In this document: piece after piece, positions 61,770 to 64,000 of the stretch | How positions within the stretch are numbered: position 1 is the first letter of the stretch | Layout of the letters: the number at the start of each line of letters is the position of its first letter | Assembly: GCF_905147045.1 (NCBI RefSeq) | Contig: NC_065890.1 | Coordinates: forward strand, 5,518,001 to 5,582,000 | Length of the DNA stretch: 64,000 bases | Source: Nymphalis io | Taxonomy: Eukaryota > Arthropoda > Insecta > Lepidoptera > Nymphalidae | Reading direction: 5' to 3' | Position numbers and translations under genes: made by a program | Notes under the pieces: model-generated | Told to the model about the DNA's origin: nothing | What the model saw: only the letters and a program-made list of their open reading frames with translations | The model's database searches: none

Positions 61770-63877
61770 GATTCCACCAACCGCTAACAATAAAATTTAC
61801 GAGTGTACATGTACAAGTTGTGTTTGTTATAAAAGTTATCATAATATATAAATTACATTCTAAGCTTACCCCAGTCCTGGATTATTAGGCTTTCACAATC
61901 ACTCTTTTAACTTCTAAATGTTAGAGAGCTCCCTTTCCGAATGATCAAATCTTTTTTTTTGCTTCCACCGCCGCACATTCAAGAAGTCTTTAAGGTGGCG
62001 CGAAAACATCGTCGTTGATTAGTCAAACATCACAATAGTAGTAAATAAGGAAGACAAAATTAATGAGACAATATATTTATTTTGTTATTAGTGAAGAATT
62101 AGATGAATACATTGTAATTAATGTTGCAAGTATTATTAATTAAACACCCACATAACACGGCTAAAGGTTTTTTTTTAATTTTCTGAAGGTGTTAACTGCG
62201 TGAAAAAAAAGGACCACAAACATTGCTGTGAAATCTGTTTTTGCAATTAAAGTAAGTTTTATTGTTTGTAAATATAAAGAATTTTACAATTTTATCTAAT
62301 GGCTACAAAAATAAACAATCAATTACTGTCAATTTATTTAATTCAATCATTACTTTTCAGACAACTTCTAAATCTAACTGCAATGCTATTGTTTATTAAT
62401 AATGAATAACAAATGACTTGAATTATAAAACAATTTAACAAAAATTATTTAATGTACTGTATTGAATTTTACATGATTTAAAACAAAACATTGGTTTATA
62501 TAAAATAAATAAATTACGCATAATTTGAAAATATCATTTATTTAAATAAAAAATAAAATAAAAGCTACATTTTCTTTAAAACAACAAACAATAAATATAA
62601 TATGAAAAAAAAAATGATTTGTAATACTATTCAGAAAACAAGGAAGAAAAACCGGGGATCATTATTAAGCTGTCCAAATGAAACAATAAACAACGTTTTA
62701 TTTATAAATTTCATACTTAACTTATAATTTCGAGAATATTAAGACTAGAATAATTTAAACAAGATCTTTGAAACGGTGTCTACATTTGTGTAAGTACAAA
62801 TAGCTATGTGTATCAGATCATGTTTATAAATAGTGTTATATTTGGTATATATTTCATTATATTCGATTTTTAAAACTATATACTTGTATGAACCGACTGT
62901 TACCTAAGACTTTTTGAATTATATGGAATAAACGTTCATATGAAAAGTATATATATAGCCGAGTGTACATTGTCAGAAGGCATTTAAATGTTTATCATAA
63001 AGCTTATAAACTGTACTGTATGTATTTGGTATACAAGTTGCTATAAATTCGGTAGATCTACTAAATATTACTGTAATTTTTTTAATACCCAAAAATATTT
63101 TAAATAACAATTCTAAGTGGATTGAAATCATGACTTCTAACATGTAGATTAAACAGTCTGTAAATGCTCTACAGCTTATTCCACCACACTGCTTAAATAC
63201 AAATTAAATTTACAAATTTCAGTGGTGCTTTCTTGGTTTTTACAAAGCAATATTCCAATGAGATACATGTGTTCCAACCACTGTGCCATCTCAGCTCTTG
63301 AATGTGTCGAAATCATGAATCAAATAAGAAGCCATCCAAAGCATTATATGAATCAACATTAGAAGTCATTACATTACATAATTACATTATTTAGCGGCAG
63401 TGCTTGTTTTGACATTTTTAGTTTTATATAGAACCATATAACGAAGCTGTCTCTGAACTTTTTTAACCTTCAACGATTATACTTAATACATCATTAACTG
63501 TACATATTAATTCTGACTAGCAACTATTAAGGCATTATTTTCAAACATTTATAGTATTTTAATTAACTACATGATTAAATACAAAAGTAAAAATTTACAA
63601 ATTACATGTTACGGTTACTATGTATATATTTAACAAGTTGGTACTGCAGTCGGGATTCATTCATATACAAGTTTCAATTTTACAAATGTTACACACGCCA
63701 AATATTAAAAACTAAAAAGGAATGTAAAAATAAATATATTTAAACTTATAATTGTAAATAATTTTTATACTTTATAAATATCACAAAATTCAAAGCGAAT
63801 GAGGATTAATAAATCGTTTACGAAGAAATAAAATCAATTCTAGTCCAAATAACGTTAAAGCTCAATTTGTTTACGTC
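61770..63877. other. AT-rich right-hand region, possible 3' UTR of a minus-strand gene
   Basis: Very AT-rich with a worn family-A SINE at 63172-63298. If the exon at 63878-63939 is real, the region left of it would be its 3' UTR; a minus-strand AATAAA is present at 62076-62081 (TTTATT on plus). Nothing else is recognisable. Confidence 0.3.
63172..63298 (-). mobile_element. Old SINE remnant, family A
   Basis: The minus strand reads GAGCTGAGATGGCACAGTGG (head), AAGCACCACTGAAATTTGT and GTGGTGGAATAAGCT, with the middle deleted. Confidence 0.6.
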
Positions 63878-63939
63878 TCAGCCATTCACACGTATATCTT
63901 CTTCCTCTTTATGATATAATATTCGCAAGTAATCAACAT
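63878..63939 (-). CDS. Possible last coding exon of an unidentified minus-strand gene
   Basis: On the minus strand an AG at 63940-63941 is followed by an open stretch reading VDYLRILYHKEEEDIRVNG and then TGA at 63878-63880. The acidic, non-repetitive composition looks more like protein than AT-rich noise, and the next kilobases on the minus side fit a 3' UTR. Against it: the acceptor has no good pyrimidine tract, another frame is also open for 15 codons, and I cannot name the protein. The rest of the gene would be outside the window. Confidence 0.22.
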
Positions 63940-64000
63940 CTTAAATGTTCCTATACTAATGCTCAATTCCACGAGTTATGTGTAACGTTACAATCATATA

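Noticed and set aside
1..64000. CRISPR array, bacterial operon or prophage-like system
   Set aside because: The intron-rich genes, SINEs and base composition show insect nuclear DNA; the only regular array (17450-17624) is head-to-tail without spacers.

Overview
The window looks like nuclear DNA of a moth or butterfly (Lepidoptera). It is strongly AT-rich, the genes are split by many GT-AG introns, and introns and spacers are full of short retroposons with tRNA-like heads whose sequences resemble families common in butterfly genomes. The order is inferred from sequence style; I cannot name the species.

The core is a head-to-tail array of three complete plus-strand genes for long-chain fatty acid transport proteins (FATP/SLC27 family; membrane acyl-CoA synthetases of the AMP-binding ANL superfamily). 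Gene 1 (1489-12155, 13 coding exons, 695 codons), gene 2 (13640-34467, 12 coding exons, 650 codons) and gene 3 (37606-57285, 12 coding exons, 662 codons) were assembled exon by exon. Every junction keeps the frame, and all three end with the x-basic-Leu tail. Each keeps the N-terminal hydrophobic segment(s), the AMP-binding P-loop (YIYTSGTTG-PKAAV), the YGATEG motif and the FATP signature around FRDRTGD. The three products probably all take up and activate long- or very-long-chain fatty acids, with differences in substrate, tissue or membrane.

Genes 1 and 2 share all their intron positions over the common region and are the closer pair; gene 1 has one extra 5' coding exon. Gene 3 is more divergent: three of its introns are displaced or swapped, it carries an Ala/Gly-rich insert in the C-terminal domain, and its 3' exons are strikingly GC-rich.

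Region by region: 1-1379 upstream DNA; 1380-12155 gene 1; 12156-13550 spacer with a 91-codon antisense open frame and a 20/21 hairpin; about 13552-34467 gene 2, whose 6.3-kb intron 4 holds retroposons, a 35-bp minisatellite and a GC-rich element fragment; 34468-37367 AT-rich spacer; 37368-57285 gene 3 with a CpG-rich 5' end, an 8.6-kb first intron and, in intron 8, a dead Jockey/CR1-like LINE fragment broken by a SINE; 57286-64000 repeats, a hAT-type element with a perfect 8-bp target duplication, and a possible last exon of a minus-strand gene at the far right. Four tRNA-derived SINE-like families, here called A to D, account for most of the short open frames outside the exons.
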